Of a DNA stretch of 64,000 bases, positions 1-11,989 are shown piece by piece. Each line of letters starts with the position of its first letter. Position 1 is the first letter of the stretch. The notes beneath the pieces are model-generated. The model did not search any database, had not been told where the DNA came from, and saw only the letters and a list, made by a program, of their open reading frames with translations. Position numbers and translations under genes: made by a program. This stretch comes from Diabrotica undecimpunctata (taxonomy: Eukaryota > Arthropoda > Insecta > Coleoptera > Chrysomelidae), in the NCBI RefSeq assembly GCF_040954645.1, contig NC_092806.1, forward strand, positions 3,534,001-3,598,000. The letters run 5' to 3'.

Positions 1-600
1 TACTTAGGTACTCTTATTGATCAGACATGTAAAGAAGAAACTGAAATCAACCTGAGACTGACCAAGAGCAACAGGTGTGCTGGAGCCATAAGCAAAATAA
101 TTAAGGCCAAAGATATATCTCGTAATACAAAAATAAGAGTATACAAAACTATAATTAGACCCACAATGCTATACGCTGTCGAGACATGGACTATGAACAA
201 AACCGTACAAAACACATTGGAAGCATGGGAAAGAAAGATACTTCGCAGAATATTTGGTGGAAAAGTAGTAGAGGGAGAATGGAGAAGACGAACTAATGCA
301 GAAGTGTATCAGTTGTATGCTAACCCTACAATATCAAAAGTGGTGAAAAAACGTAGACTAGAATGGCTCGGCCATCTAGAAAGAATGCAAGGTAATAGAC
401 TAGTCAAGAATATTGCTTGGAGAGTACCTGAGGGCAAAAAAAAGTAAGGAAGACCAAGAAAGAAATGGAGAGATGCAGTGATGGAATATGTCAGAGAGAT
501 GAGAATCAGAGATTGGAAGCTGTTAGCTAAGAATAGAAAACGATGGAAATTATCCAGCCAGCAATGGGCCTAAAAGGCCTGTTAAAGCTGTACATACATA
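1..600 (+). pseudogene. LINE reverse transcriptase, 3' end fragment
   Basis: The window opens inside a non-LTR retrotransposon ORF2. The reading frame begins with a YLGTLI motif, continues through a segment ending YAVETWT, and carries the typical C-terminal tail with RRLEWLGHLERM and, after a stop at about 445, GRPRKKWRD. These motifs mark the end of RTE/BovB-like endonuclease-reverse transcriptases. The open part is 166-447. One in-frame stop separates it from the last 40 or so residues, so the copy is broken. It ends in a short (ACAT)n run near 590-605, which would be the 3' tail. The 5' part lies outside the window. The family is clear; the clade is inferred. Confidence 0.7.
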
Positions 601-1174
601 CATATACTCTATATTTTATTACATTTACCGCTGTATTTTTTTAAGCCAATTCTTTTGGTATATATGTATACTCTATACTTTTGAGATATTTCATTATCTA
701 AGTTAAAACATAATATCAGTTAACTATTTCAACATTAATAGAGGGTCATGGTTTTATTATTTAATTCTTTTCGAGCCCGACGGGACGTATGTATCCCAGT
801 CATCAAGTCATCAAGTCTGTTGGACTAAATCTGAACCGTTTTACATAAATTTTTATCGTAACCGACTTTTTAAGAACTTAATAACAATTTTTAAAAATAA
901 TTTGTGTAAGAGGCAAATTTCTAACCGATTCGCACTGTATTTTCGTTTGATGCTGATTGATCTATGGAGTGTGTTTATGTAGTTTTGTTAATGATTATCA
1001 CAGGGAAAGTTGTACGCTGTTACTGTTGTTGCAAATTTGTTTATGTGAGTGGAGCTACCTACAAAACAGGTAAATATATTCAATAAAACTAATATTTTGT
1101 TTTAAGGGTGAAATATGTCCCAACAGACATTTATGGTGGGTTGTATGTGTCCCAATAGTCTTGTTTTGTTCTAG
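601..1174. other. non-coding stretch before piggyBac relic
   Basis: AT-rich sequence with no coding signal. The part from about 780 may be the 5' untranslated and intron part of the adjacent piggyBac relic: a GGGACGTATGTATCCCA-like motif at 782-798 recurs in altered form near 1118 and 1148, and a tttgttttgttctag acceptor lies directly before the ATG at 1175. I see no clean TTAA-flanked terminal repeat. Confidence 0.35.
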
Positions 1175-1970
1175 ATGAGTAGAAAGATATTGACGCAGAA
1201 AGAGCTAGAGAAGAAGGCAGCAGCCATTTGTACCAGCGATACAGAACCAGAAGTCGATCCTTTTGACACTAGTGGCTCCGATGATGAAGACTACAATCCA
1301 TCAGAATGCGAAGGAGAAGTAGAACGAGAGCTACACGAAATAGATTTAGGTTCCCAGGGCAATAAGGTGGAAAAAGAGAATCAGATGATAAGTGACCAAC
1401 CAGGTATTTGGTTTCATAAAGATGGAATTTTTTTACCACGTTTTTTGGTTCCATGGCACCATAGTGAAACGAAAAATGAAGAATGGCTCTAAAATGAATG
1501 AGCGATTTCCTGAACTTCTTGACATGCACAATAAGAAAATGGGCGGCGTGGACCTGGATCATATTTTGGGCTTGTATGACTTTGATCTCCTGAAAATCTC
1601 CTAAATGGTGAAAAACAGTATTTTTCCACTTTCTGACGATGGCTGTTGGAAATTCTTATGTACTACACAGTGATTTAAAAAGGAAAGAAAAAACACCATT
1701 TTTGCCTTTTCTAAGTAGTGTAGCTGAGGAACTTATTTCATTCGGAAGAAGCTGTGCTGCTGTTAAAAGAAAAGTCTCGATTTCACTTGGACGTCCTCTA
1801 GCAAAAAAAAATGTCCAACGTGGGAGTTCATTTACCTACTGAAAGAAAGACCCGTAGAAGATGTCAACGATGTTTTTCTCAGAAAAAAGAAAAACGAACC
1901 ACCACAGTATATCAGAGCTGCAATGTACCCTTGTGCAAAATATGTTTCACACCTTTTCATTTACATTAAA
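1175..1970 (+). pseudogene. piggyBac-type transposase relic with internal deletions
   Basis: Four pieces of one piggyBac-like transposase follow each other in changing frames. 1175-1440 gives the acidic N-terminus (SGSDDEDYNPSE). About 1458-1590 gives the conserved MGGVDLDHILGLYDF segment (normally MGGVDxxDQ). 1639-1842 gives the region after the catalytic core. 1811-1970 gives a C-terminal Cys-rich domain (RRCQRCF...CNVPLCKICF) that binds zinc in this family and ends at a TAA. The DDD catalytic core is absent, so roughly a kilobase has been lost and the copy cannot be active. Gene type is seen directly from motifs; the size of the deletion is inferred from the usual length of about 600 aa. 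Confidence 0.75.
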
Positions 1971-2149
1971 TATTGATCTTAGCTTTAGTCCTTTTGTTTT
2001 CAAAATATGAGATTTTATTTGTATTTTCGATTTTTCTTAACTAAAATAAAGTAATAATTTGGTGTCTGATGGGTTATTATAGTCCCACATATATGTTTCA
2101 AAAAAGTCTGACTGTCTTGTAATTGTAGAAATATTGTCGGGTATAAGAG

Positions 2150-2650
2150 AACTAAAAGCAATTAGGACTGTGCATCTTATCTTTATTTGTCGCAACAGGT
2201 TTGAAAAATACCTGATTTTTAATATAACCCCAAATGTCAAAATTTAAAGAAGCCAAGTCAGGAGAACGAGCTGGCTGACGAAACGAACCTTGATTGGCCA
2301 TCCATCTATCATCAAACATGTCGTAAAGATGTTGAGCAACAGGCCCAAAATTATAAAGATGTTCTTTATCTTGCTGATACCAAGCTGAAGCCGCTTCTCT
2401 ATTTCTTAAAGTATGTAATGCCGGTCGTATAGCTGCTTCTAAAAGGTGGCAATATCTTTCACAATTTAAATTTTCATCATAAAATTTTAATGCTAAAATT
2501 TTACCGTATTTTATTGCACAAACAACGTTAAAACTTCAACTATGTTGGAAATATCGTTCTAAACTAACACGTGGATTTTCATTAGACCAAAAAATGGGAA
2601 TTACGTCGATTAAAGATTCCATTTTTGCTAAACATTATTTCATTAGACCA
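2150..2650 (-). pseudogene. IS630/Tc1-type (DDE_3) transposase relic
   Basis: Read on the minus strand from about 2650 to 2150, the sequence spells a decayed DDE_3 transposase: a WSNENPR motif, then AWYQQDKEHLYNF (normally WYQQDGAPAH, second catalytic Asp), then DRWMANQGS and ARSPDLASLNFDIWGYIKN (normally SPDLTPLDFFLWGYLK, third catalytic Asp). There is at least one stop (near 2540) and no open start. It is the same superfamily as the full-length transposase at 27506-28579 but a different subfamily. Inactive relic. Confidence 0.65.
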
Positions 2651-3476
2651 AATAACTTTTTTTCATCCTCTTGTATCTTCATTAAAAATCAGTCACAGAA
2701 TTATATCCTTCTAGGAAGATTACATAATTGTAAGTGTTGTACCAAATGATATGAAAATGGTTTCCATTTGTGTTTTATTATGCGATGAATTGTTCTCTTC
2801 GACAAAGTAAGATCTCTCTAACAATCTCTAAAGAAGGCATTTGAAGAGGCTGTTAAATAACTTAAAACATTAATTTTGTTTATGTCATTGTTCACTAGTG
2901 GTTTATTTTTATTAATTTTTGTCTTAAATTTAAAAAACTGACGGCAGTTTTTAAACAATCTTCTTAAAATATCACCAGTTTATTACGTTCATATAATCAA
3001 CATATCGTAGCCAACATGTGGATTCGAGCATAGACTTCAACAGCTCTGAAGAAGACATCAGAGAGGATGTCGAAAGCTCGGAGCAGTGATAATTGACGCG
3101 GTTCAACCAGGAAGCCTATTGAATGTTATATTATTTCTTGTAATAGTATTAATCTTAGCTTTGGGTTTAATTCGTATCGTTTCGAAAACAAAATATGATT
3201 GAAATGTCAGTTGACAGTTCAGATTTCTTTCCTAGGTGACGCTAGGAGTTATCGCACTGGCCAAACTGCGTTTCCATTTAAGTGTCGTCCTGGACTTTTA
3301 GTAGAATAATTATCTGAAACAGAATTTATATTTTTTGATAAAAAATCTTATACATGACTAAAAAAATTAGTATCTAATTATGCATTTTAGTATACGGAAA
3401 CAGAATTTATATCGTTTACGATTTCATCGTGTTGTATAATAAAATGTGTATCTAATATATTGTTTTTTTTTTGTAG
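2651..3476. other. upstream region and 5'UTR intron of TMTC
   Basis: No coding sequence recognised. A GAAGAAGACATC..GATGTCGAAAGCTCGG motif at about 3050-3080 resembles a common insect interspersed-repeat tail. The stretch ends with a strong polypyrimidine/acceptor at 3462-3476 (T-run then GTAG), so a non-coding first exon of TMTC lies further upstream, probably outside the clearly readable part. Confidence 0.4.
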
Positions 3477-3849
3477 GCCAAGAATCCCAATGTTTAGCTT
3501 TAAAGGAAGATGATTCCATAAACCACAATCTCCATTTAGTAAAAATCTAGCAATTTACACCTGATCGACAAAAAATGCCCCGGAAGGTTCACAACCCTAC
3601 AAACATCACAAACCTACAACCAAGTTCTCTGCCACTCTATAGTCTTGTGGCGACGGTGGCTATAGCGTGCTATGTCAACGGCCTTAACGGCAACTTCGTG
3701 CACGACGATATACCTGCATTGACGGTTAATAAAGACGTACTGGCAATAAATAAACTGCGGAATATCTTTCTAAATGACTTTTGGGGAACTCCTATGGCAG
3801 ATGCGAATAGTCATAAGTCTTACAGACCATTGACCACTTTAAGTTTTAG
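3477..3849 (+). CDS. TMTC1: TMTC exon with start codon (5'UTR 3477-3574, coding 3575-3849)
   Basis: First coding exon of a transmembrane and TPR repeat-containing protein. TMTC proteins are ER membrane O-mannosyltransferases acting on cadherins. The exon follows an acceptor AG at 3475-3476, has an untranslated leader, and starts at ATG 3575. It encodes the N-terminal membrane helix (about residues 18-36), the luminal FVHDDIPA motif and the hallmark NDFWGTPMADANSHKSYRPL segment. The acidic residues in HDD correspond to the GT-C glycosyltransferase catalytic loop. The exon closes with AG|GTAAGT at 3849/3850, phase 2, and joins exon 12803. TMTC1 is favoured over TMTC2-4 because exons at 52498, 56523 and 61933 match TMTC1-specific residues (KETGVTVF, LTYSYL, TLPHNAK). 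Confidence 0.9.
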
Positions 3850-4902
3850 GTAAGTGAAAATCTGACATCCAAGTATAGTTTTGTTCATACACACTATTAA
3901 AGAATTTTTTTTATTTTGTCCTCTACATACATTTATACAGTTACTGCCCAAGATTTGCCCTTAAGGTCTCTCTTTCCTATTGCTTCCAGGAACTAATCAC
4001 TCAACAAGTCTTAGCATTGGTGATTATCATTTGAACATGCTTTGCTATTTGAACAAGCCTGCCCAAACTGTCTTAAACTTTGATTTCCACCACATTATCC
4101 TTCTTTTTTTCGATTCATACATCATCGATGTCTTATAACGTTGTATATGTTACGAGCAATGTGCGAAATTGGACAATACTAGCATTGTACGAAAAATCTT
4201 ATCCACTTCTAACATTGTACCCCTTTACTGTACAATCTCCGAAATAGACATAATCGTCGGACTTTGTATAAAAGAATTGCTATACAATGCTCAAATTTCA
4301 ATAAGTAGCCATGCGTCAAAGTTGTAGAGCAGAGTTTCCCAAACTTATCTCAACTGAGACCCCTTTTTGCTAAAAAATTTGTTCGCGACCCCCCAATTTC
4401 CCCCCACTCATTTATTCAATATTAATTGACAGAAATAGCGTACCTAATTTAGAATTATTTGATGGTTTCTCAAATTTAATTTTACTTTACTGTTTAAGTT
4501 TAAATCAAAAACAATTATTTTATTTTAATACAATTATTTTAATGATTGCGATCTGTCCCACTAGTAATTAGTAGTAGGTACTTCTGCCAGAATAGCATTT
4601 ACAATAAAAATAAATAATAAGAAGTCGACTGCACATTGTACACCGCTACATATTAGCTTGTGTCCACATCGCAAAACTCTTCCATGATAATCGCGAAAGC
4701 GCTCGCTACTAGATGGCACTCTGTAACGTTCTCGTAGCCTCGTTTTGGCTTTATTATATAAGCGGCGATGCGCAACGAAACCTCAGTTCGAATCCAAACA
4801 GCCTATGGTGGCGAACGCGGTGTTGAGTAATGAGTAAATATTTTACGACTTACATATTCCTATTTACGTATTTACGTCTACGATAAATTATAAATTATGG
4901 AT

Positions 4903-5503
4903 CTTCTTCTTAAAGTGCCTATCCGTTCCGGATGTTGGCGATCATCACGGCTATCTTTACTTTATTTATTGCAGCGCGGAACAGTTCAGTGGTAGTCGTG
5001 TTATACCACTTTCGTAAATTTTGAAGCCAGGAAATGCGTCTTCTTCCCGGTCCTCTCTTACCATTTACTTTCCCTTGGAGAATCAGCTGGAGAAGGCCGT
5101 AACGTTCTTGATTTCTCATTACATGTCCTAGATATTCCAACTTTTTAGTTTTGACGGTCATGAGAATTTCACATTCTTTCCCCATTCTACGCAGGACCTC
5201 CACATTAGTAACTCTGTCAACCCAGGATATACGTAAGATGCGCCTATAACACCACATTTCGAAAGCTTCGAGCCGATTCATAGATGCAACAGTCAGTGTC
5301 CATGCTTCCATTCCGTAGAGCAGAACTGTGAATATGTAGCAGTTCTATAGACGGCATTTTGTTTTTAATGATATGTCTCGACTGTTGAAAATGGTTCTCA
5401 TTCTAACGAATGCTGCTTTTGCTTTTATTATTCGCTGTTTAATTTCTGTTGAGTGGTCCCATTGGCTATTTAAATTGGTGCCTAGATATGTATATTGCTC
5501 GAT
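4903..5503 (-). mobile_element. 5'-truncated LINE inserted at the hAT start codon
   Basis: Minus-strand 3' end of a non-LTR element. The 10-bp target duplication AATTATGGAT occurs at 4893-4902 and 5504-5513. The sequence encodes the usual C-terminal reverse transcriptase tail (YTYLGTNLNSQ near 5475, a segment ending YGMEAWTL near 5300, KKLEYLGHVMRN, GRRRISWLQNLRKWY). The open frame 4919-5311 ends close to the 3' end. A frame change near 5311-5345 breaks the ORF. Copies of the same 3' end occur at 26140-26266, 50281-50473 and 58798-59404. Confidence 0.85.
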
Positions 5504-5507
5504 AATT

Positions 5508-6559
5508 ATGGATAAGTTTTTAAAAAGAAGTGCAGAACCATCTACGTCTGAAAGTGGCAGTAGCAGCAATAAAAAGAAAAACAGATTCTTCGTTGATGAA
5601 TATCTTAAATATGGTTTTATCGTTATTTCCAATAAACCACAATGTGTTATTTGTGGACAAGTTTTGTCAACTTTGCAGACCCGTATTTTTAGAAAAATTT
5701 GCAAAGACATGGGTGCTTCATTTGAAAATCTTCTCTATCACACCGAAGTAAGGTGGCTTTCAAGGGGCAACGTCTTAAAAAGAGTATTTCACTTAAGAGC
5801 AGAGCTTTTAATGTATTTGAAAGATGAGAAGTCCCCATATGAAAATCAATTTTCCGATCCTATTTGGCTTCTGAAACTAGGTTTCCTTGCTGATATTTTC
5901 GAGCAATTAAATATTTTGAACAGTAATTTACAAAGTCGCGACATTAATATAATTACAGCCACAAATAAAATTAAGGCGCTTCTAAGAAAAATCGATTTAT
6001 GGTCGACCTCACTTGGCAAAAAACAACTCAATTCATTCCAGTGTCTTCAGGAAATTATGGAAAATGTATCCAAATACAGTGCTACAAATTTTGAACAAGT
6101 TTTTGCTGACATGCATGTTACTTTGCTCAATTTAAAACAACAGCTCTGTGATTATTTCCCCAAAGAAATTCAAAACAGTTACGACAGTTGCAGATGGATA
6201 CCTTATCCTTTTTTAGCCGATTCCTTTCAGCATGTTGAAATACCAATAAACATGAAAGAAAAACTTAGTGAAATATCAAATGATGAAATGTTGAAGCTCC
6301 AATTTTTTCCCAGAACTCGGACCAATTTTGGACCGAAAAGATGCAGGAATACCTCCAGTTGGCGAGTGAAGCTGTAAAATGTTTGGTTCCATTTGTAACA
6401 TCATATTTGTGTGAGTTAAGTTTCTCGTCGATGACTGCCATTAAAACAAGAGTTAGAAATCGTCCCGTACTTGAAAATGATATAATTGTGTGTGTCTCAA
6501 ATACACAGCCTAGATTTGAAAGATTAGTTTCACAGAAACAGGCGCATAGCTCTCATTAA
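5508..6559 (+). pseudogene. hAT transposase (ZBED5-like), deleted and frameshifted
   Basis: From ATG 5508 the protein starts MDKFLKR, has a Ser-rich linker, then a BED-like half finger (PQCVICGQVLS). It jumps abruptly to the RIFRKICKDMG...TEVRWLSRGNVLKRVF region, showing an internal deletion that removed the rest of the zinc finger and the first catalytic part. The frame stays open to about 6310 (through FADMHVTLLNL), then shifts to another frame (about 6325-6559) that carries the C-terminal hAT dimerisation segment (SYLCELSFSSMTAIKTRVRN). Non-functional. The apparent longer ORF starting at 5373 begins in antisense LINE sequence and is not the native start. Confidence 0.8.
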
Positions 6560-7319
6560 GATTATAATATTTGACTTTGTTTTACTCTTTTATTTTTACG
6601 GACTTTGATATTTAGTTTTATATTTCGTCTGATAATTAATTGTTAATTTCTATTTACGGCGTTGTTAAAATAAAAATACATGATCTAACAAAGTGGTGCT
6701 TTTGTCTTATTTTGGAAATATTCGGCGACCCCCCTAGTACCTCATGGCGCCCCCACTTTGGGAAACACTGTTTTAGAGAATATGACAGTTAGATTCATAT
6801 CGATTTTTACTAACATTATCATTCCATTGTAGTATGTATAATTATTTCATGTTATTTATGATAACACACAAGTTATGTGCTACATTGCACAGAATTTCAT
6901 CACATTGTCGATTTGAGAACGAAAAACTCTATATATAAATAAAAAATATAAAAATATCAAATAATTAACAAGAAATATTCGATTTTTGATTTGGTGTGTC
7001 GCTTGTCAATAATAATCGATTCGAATCGATGAGCGTTTCGATAATGATTTTTCATTTTGGTCATTTCAAACATTGTACAGTTTGCGGGTACAATGCTAGA
7101 AGTGGAAAATAATTTACATACGATGCTAGGAATGTCCAATTTCGGGCTTTACTCGTAACATATACATAGAATTATCCTTTCAGTTTCACGGAAATATTTC
7201 TTTCATAAAACACACTACATTTCTTCTACTATTCCATTCATTTGAGGCGTTGAGAACCAGAACGAACCATCCTATTGAAACATTAAATGGAGAAAACTGA
7301 GAATAACAATATAACAATA

Positions 7320-9060
7320 TAATATAATAACAATATAACAATATCTTTATTTTTAGAAAATAATAACCATTCCGTGAACATAAAATTATTTAAAAAAAAA
7401 CAGTGTCACAAACGAAAATATTATTTACTTATTCCTAACCGTTACATATACAAATAGTCCTCCACAGAATATGGCTCAAGAGCTACCAGTAATTTAAATA
7501 TTTGATGTTTATACAAACTTAATCTTTCCTCCCTTTTAATAGGTTCAGGCAGTTTATTAAACAATTTGATGCAGCAATAAAGAGCGTTTTTTTCTATTAT
7601 ACTTAACCTGTGTATTGGAATTTTATAATTATATAACCTGGTATTTACTATACTATTGGGCTCAAAATTCCTAAAGAGTATTTTATTTTTATATAGAAAC
7701 AGTAAGCATTCTTGAATAAATACAGCGTAAACTGTTTAAATATTATTACGCCTAAAATGCCCTCTACATGATTCCCTACTTTTTAAGTCAAACATAACTC
7801 TGATTATTTTTTTCTGAACCAGAAATACATTATTTATGTCCCTACTGTGGCCAAAATTTATTAGACCATATCTAAATTTTGCTTCAAAATTAGCATGATA
7901 CACTGTTTTTAATGAGTTACTATTCATGTATTTTTTTAGAACTCTAAAGCTGTAAATCACTTTACTCAAAGACATACATAACTGGTCAACATGTTTATCC
8001 CAACATAAAAAACTGTCAATTATATAATCCTAAAAATTTGGTACTGCTGCTAATATTTAAAGTGTCATTATTTACAATAATACTGTTTGGCATATCTGAA
8101 TGTGCATAATTTGTCTTAAATAAAAGAAGATCTGTTTTATTTTGATTTAAAACCAACCTATTCATTGAAAACTAGTCTTTAGCTTTCTGGAACTCTAAAC
8201 TAGCATTAACGCTTAGAACAGACATGTCTTTACCACTGACTAAAATGTTTGTATCATCTGCATAATTTGTTATGCTGGAAGTAGTATTAGCCACTAGACC
8301 ATGAAGATCATTGATATAGATCACAAACAGTAAAGGACCACTCACACTTCCTTGTGGTACTCCAATATTGATAGTGCTTTCAGATGAGATGCCTATTTCA
8401 GTGTTTTTATGTATTTTTACTAAATGTCTCTTATTTGCCAAGTAGGACTTAAACCAGTTCAATGTTGGTCCACGTATACCATGTTTCTCCAATTTATCAA
8501 ATAATAGGTCATGCACTAAACAGTCATATGCCTTTGATAGGTCCAAAAAGAGACCCAAAGCCATATGACCAATCTCAGTACATTTCAAAATATCGCAAAT
8601 TGAAAAATCGCAGTCTGAGTTGATTTTCCCTGTTGATAACCATGCTGATTTGCACTAATAATATGACATTTTGTTAAAAATTCTGTTATCCGCCCATACA
8701 TAGTCATTTCTAAGATTTTTGAAAAGGAACATAGAAGGCTAATTGGTCTATAGTTATTAATTAATTTAGGATCACCCTTTTTGTAAACAGGTGTTACTAT
8801 GGCAGTTTTCAGGCATTCAGGAAATACACCAGATTTTAGTGAATTATTTATGATTGTAGTGAGATTATTCATTATCTCCTTTATACAAAGTTTAAGGATT
8901 TTAGTGGGTATTTCATCAATTCCACAACTCATTTTGTTTTTTAAATTTTTAGTTATATCCATAATTTCAGTTTCTGTCACAGGTGCGACAAACACTGAAT
9001 TTATGTTACTTGCAATGTTGTCTTTACATTCAGTGTATTGTAATTGAGATAAAGTGTTAT
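7320..9060 (-). pseudogene. Jockey/CR1-like LINE reverse transcriptase, 5'-truncated and frameshifted
   Basis: Minus-strand reverse transcriptase relic. From about 8995 it reads NNYRPISLLCSFSKILE (fingers), then a frame change near 8585, then LFLDLSKAYDCL (motif A), GVPQGSVSGPLLF, and NYADDTN (catalytic YADD at about 8252-8263). After a stop at 8171 the frame continues in pieces to about 7736 with a segment ending RYGLINFG. The 3' end at about 7300-7360 consists of TAACAATA-type simple repeats, a plausible LINE tail. The endonuclease domain is missing. Clade assignment is from motif style only. Confidence 0.8.
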
Positions 9061-9344
9061 TTATGGTAACAAAAACTGGTATTTTAAAGAATTTTTTGTG
9101 GCTTACATAAAAGTGTTAAATTTTTTAGTATGAAGCACTGGCAATAGTAGTGGGTATTTTGTAACGGATTGTCCAAGAAAATGTGTTTTTTTTTGTGATT
9201 TACAAAAATAATGTCGGTTGATCCGCTTTGGTATTTAGAAAATCTTCCATGCATGTACAATAGTCCTTTTAAAAATAGACATAACTATGGAATAGCTTTA
9301 TTGTTAGTTATGTAAAAATACAAAAGTATATAAATTTAGTCCAA
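9061..9344. other. intron sequence, nothing recognised
   Basis: AT-rich sequence without ORFs or repeats I can support. It may include the decayed 5' border of the adjacent LINE. Confidence 0.3.
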
Positions 9345-9701
9345 ATCATCTCCTCGCAGTGAAATTTCGTCCTGAACAGTATCGGAGCATTTGAGATCTT
9401 TATAAAAGTCATGATAGATCGGTGGAATAAACTTAGTCAATTGCAATAGGTGTTATTTTTTGGCTGGAGTTTTAACATTTCCATCAGAATATAAAATTGG
9501 TAATTTATCCTTCAAACGATCCTTTGGTATATTCCTTTTTTCAATATTAAATTTTTGAAATTGATGAAGATCACTTACACCATATTTAAAATTAATAATA
9601 CAAGAATAATATTTTTTTAAACTGATGCTGTGAATTTTTAACCACACGACTTTCGTTACATCCGCCGAGACTTTCCTATGTGTAGTATTTTTTTGCAAAT
9701 T
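9345..9701 (-). pseudogene. unidentified transposon-like ORF relic
   Basis: Minus-strand 81-codon open stretch (9453-9698) with charged, protein-like composition (KYGVSDLHQFQKFNIEKR), followed beyond a stop by a further readable segment ending near SLRGDDLD-like residues at about 9345. It reads like the C-terminus of an insect transposon-borne protein, but I do not recognise the family. It could be part of a MULE- or Kolobok-like transposase. Confidence 0.3.
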
Positions 9702-10559
9702 AGCTTACATGAAAAGAAATTTCTTCTTCTCGCCGTGGAAATTACATATTGTTCCAATCTTTAGGGTGAAAAATATTGGGCTGATATTTTTAAATTCTGA
9801 TTTTTTCACCTTTTTCCAGAACAATAAATTTTTTTTGGAAATTTATTACTTTTACCCATTATTATTTCTATCGGAATTCGTAGCATGCAAATCAATTAAA
9901 GCTGAAAAGCATAACTTATTTTCGAAATAAGCGAGTCTACAGTCACAACAAAGATTGCCTACAAAGCACGATTAATAAAATGTATATAGATTATGATAGA
10001 TCGGCTCATTTCTGGCTCAAAATGATGGATGATTTTGATCAACATAAAGAAAGTGGCTGTTAAACCGACAACTTATTATTAGGGAAGTATGCTAAGGAAT
10101 TCATAAAGTAAATTGAATAGGAAAAGTCAATAGTCTTTTCTAAAGTTGCTACAAAATATAATACAGAGAAAATATACATTCTCGGCACATCATTTCCGAG
10201 GTTAATGATATATATACTGTGCGACATATTTATACTTTTTAAATTATTTTCATGGAAAAACAATACTTGTAAGATAGGGTGGTAGATGGGAAAAATAGAC
10301 GGTATGTGTTTTCAATAAAATAAACTTTTTATAAATCCTTACTTATTAAGGGTTCATCTACAGATTATTTATTTGCTGCAGATACAAGTAATGCATTATC
10401 GGTATTTATTTTTATTTTTTCTAGAGTTTATCGAATCTTGATTCAGTATTCCATATCATATTTAAATAAAAATTTGTTGTGGTTATGTTTTGTTTATTAT
10501 CCATAGCGATTATATGGTGAATGTGTTTATGAGATTTAAGAGTTTATTAATATAAGAAG
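9702..10559. other. intron sequence, nothing recognised
   Basis: AT-rich stretch. The short ORFs here have no recognisable motif and low-complexity composition. I see no RNA gene. Confidence 0.3.
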
Positions 10560-11460
10560 AAGTGTTTAGGATGACGGTGGCATTGCCTTCCTTCCTCACC
10601 GTCAGACATTCTAGTAAGTTTCGATATCGCTTCACAATTGAACAAACATTCCTACAGACGAAACTCTAATCATTCTGAAAACTAAGTACAGTATCCTACA
10701 AGACCACTTATCTCTTATTAAACATTGTATGTTCAACACTTATTTCATCTTCCAAAATCAATTCTACAGACAAATAAATGGTGCCCCAATGGACTCCCCA
10801 CTATCTCCAGTAATTGCCAATATCTTTATGGAAGACTTCGAGACCCGAGGACTATCCATATCAATGCTCAAACCCATATGTGTGCTGCGATATGTACATT
10901 CGTCATTTGGCCCCATGGCAGAGATGCTTTGGTATCTTTTTAAACCCATGTAAATGGTATACATCCTAGTATCCAGTTCACGATGGAGGTGAGAATTGAT
11001 TCATCTCTATTGTTTCTCGACGCTTTTCTTTCTTACATCAAAGGTGTTACTGACAAAATCGATAAAATTCTAAAATCAAGAGAAGTAAAAATAATAGTTA
11101 GTCCCCAACAAAAACTTTAGTCCCTTGTCCGATCAATCAAGAACGAAATTCCAAATGAATGACACGGAGTTTATGAAATTATTTGTGCAGACTACCCCCG
11201 ATACTATATAGACCAAACGAATAGTAAAATTCAAAATAGGATTAATGAACATTAAATTTCTGTTCGCAATTCCGACTCGGTTCCAGCTCTAGGTCAACAG
11301 CATCTTCATATTGTTCACAAAATTAATTTTGAAAACTCCAGAACCATTGCCCCCATCCGCTTCTATAAACCACGAATTATCCGAGAAGCCATAGAAATTG
11401 AAGCCTTTTTTCGGCTCTATAGAGTGGGGTCTGAAATCTTTAAAAGACATCTCAGTCCAG
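10560..11460 (+). pseudogene. Penelope-like element relic (RT plus GIY-YIG endonuclease)
   Basis: At 10690-10860 the + strand spells the Penelope-like reverse transcriptase core GAPMDSPLSPVIANIFMEDF (normally G.xMGSPLSPVxAdixM). At 11170-11260, after several stops and frame changes, it spells HGVYEIICADYPRYYIDQTN and RIxEH, the GIY-YIG endonuclease signature of these elements (normally YxIxCxdCxxxYIGQT). This is the domain order of Penelope-like elements, with much of the middle lost. The 127-codon ORF at 11424-11807 runs out of it and has no independent support. Confidence 0.65.
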
Positions 11461-11989
11461 GACGCCGCCTGACTGATCTTAGTGCAGGATTCGTTCTTCG
11501 TACTCCCGGCGATAGTTTCCGAGGTACTTTAAAATGCCCTCTCGTCGCCAAGTCTACTCCAAACGCCTACCTGCTAAACCAAACCCTGCTCTGTCATCCA
11601 GCGATCCGGAAGCGGAATGGCCGCTGTAAGGCCGGCATCACTTCCGAAGCACTACTTTCATTCATTCACTCTTCATTCATCTACATCCACACTCCATTCA
11701 TCAGCAAGGAGGTTCGCTGTCTCGTTCCAGGCTCCATCGCTCCTAGAACGGCATCACTCCTAGACGGGCATTTCCTCCTTCCCCACAGTCTGACTCAAGT
11801 ATTATAACCCATACAGTCTTACCCAATTTTCTAGCTTCAACTTCCAGCATCTTTTACTCTTTCCTTTGCCGTTGGTCCAGCTGTTTTTTCCCTTTCTCTT
11901 CTTTTTTCATGATCACTGCACAGATATAGTTGTGTATGCTAGTCCAACCTGATTTATTTTCAATCATTATCTCAATCATTTCTCTCACT

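Larger units (their letters stand above)
4330..6770 (+). mobile_element. hAT transposon, BED-finger type, interrupted by a LINE
   Basis: Terminal inverted repeats CAGAGTTTCCCAAACT (4330-4345) and ACTTTGGGAAACACTG (6755-6770) are paired with an 8-bp target duplication, TTGTAGAG at 4322-4329 and TTTTAGAG at 6771-6778 (7 of 8 identical). The 8-bp duplication and CAGNG ends are diagnostic of hAT. The transposase ORF begins at 5508. A 5'-truncated LINE sits at 4903-5503, just before that start codon. Confidence 0.85.
4148..7160. mobile_element. TA-type MITE (about 560 bp of own sequence) interrupted by a hAT
   Basis: Imperfect inverted repeats of about 80 bp lie at 4148-4230 and 7085-7160. Both begin TGTTACGAG and continue with CGAAATTGGACA and CCACTTCTA.CATTGTACCC. 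They are flanked by TATA on both sides (4144-4147 and 7161-7164), a TA-type target duplication. Removing the hAT element at 4330-6770 and its 8-bp duplication leaves about 564 bp without coding capacity, hence a non-autonomous DNA transposon. The family is not identified. Confidence 0.75.

Noticed and set aside
5373..5507. Upstream 45 codons of the 334-aa ORF as part of the hAT transposase
   Set aside because: This part is antisense LINE sequence; the native start is ATG 5508, right at the LINE insertion site.
11424..11807. 127-codon ORF as an independent gene
   Set aside because: It runs out of the Penelope-like relic, has biased Ser/Leu/Arg composition and no recognisable domain.
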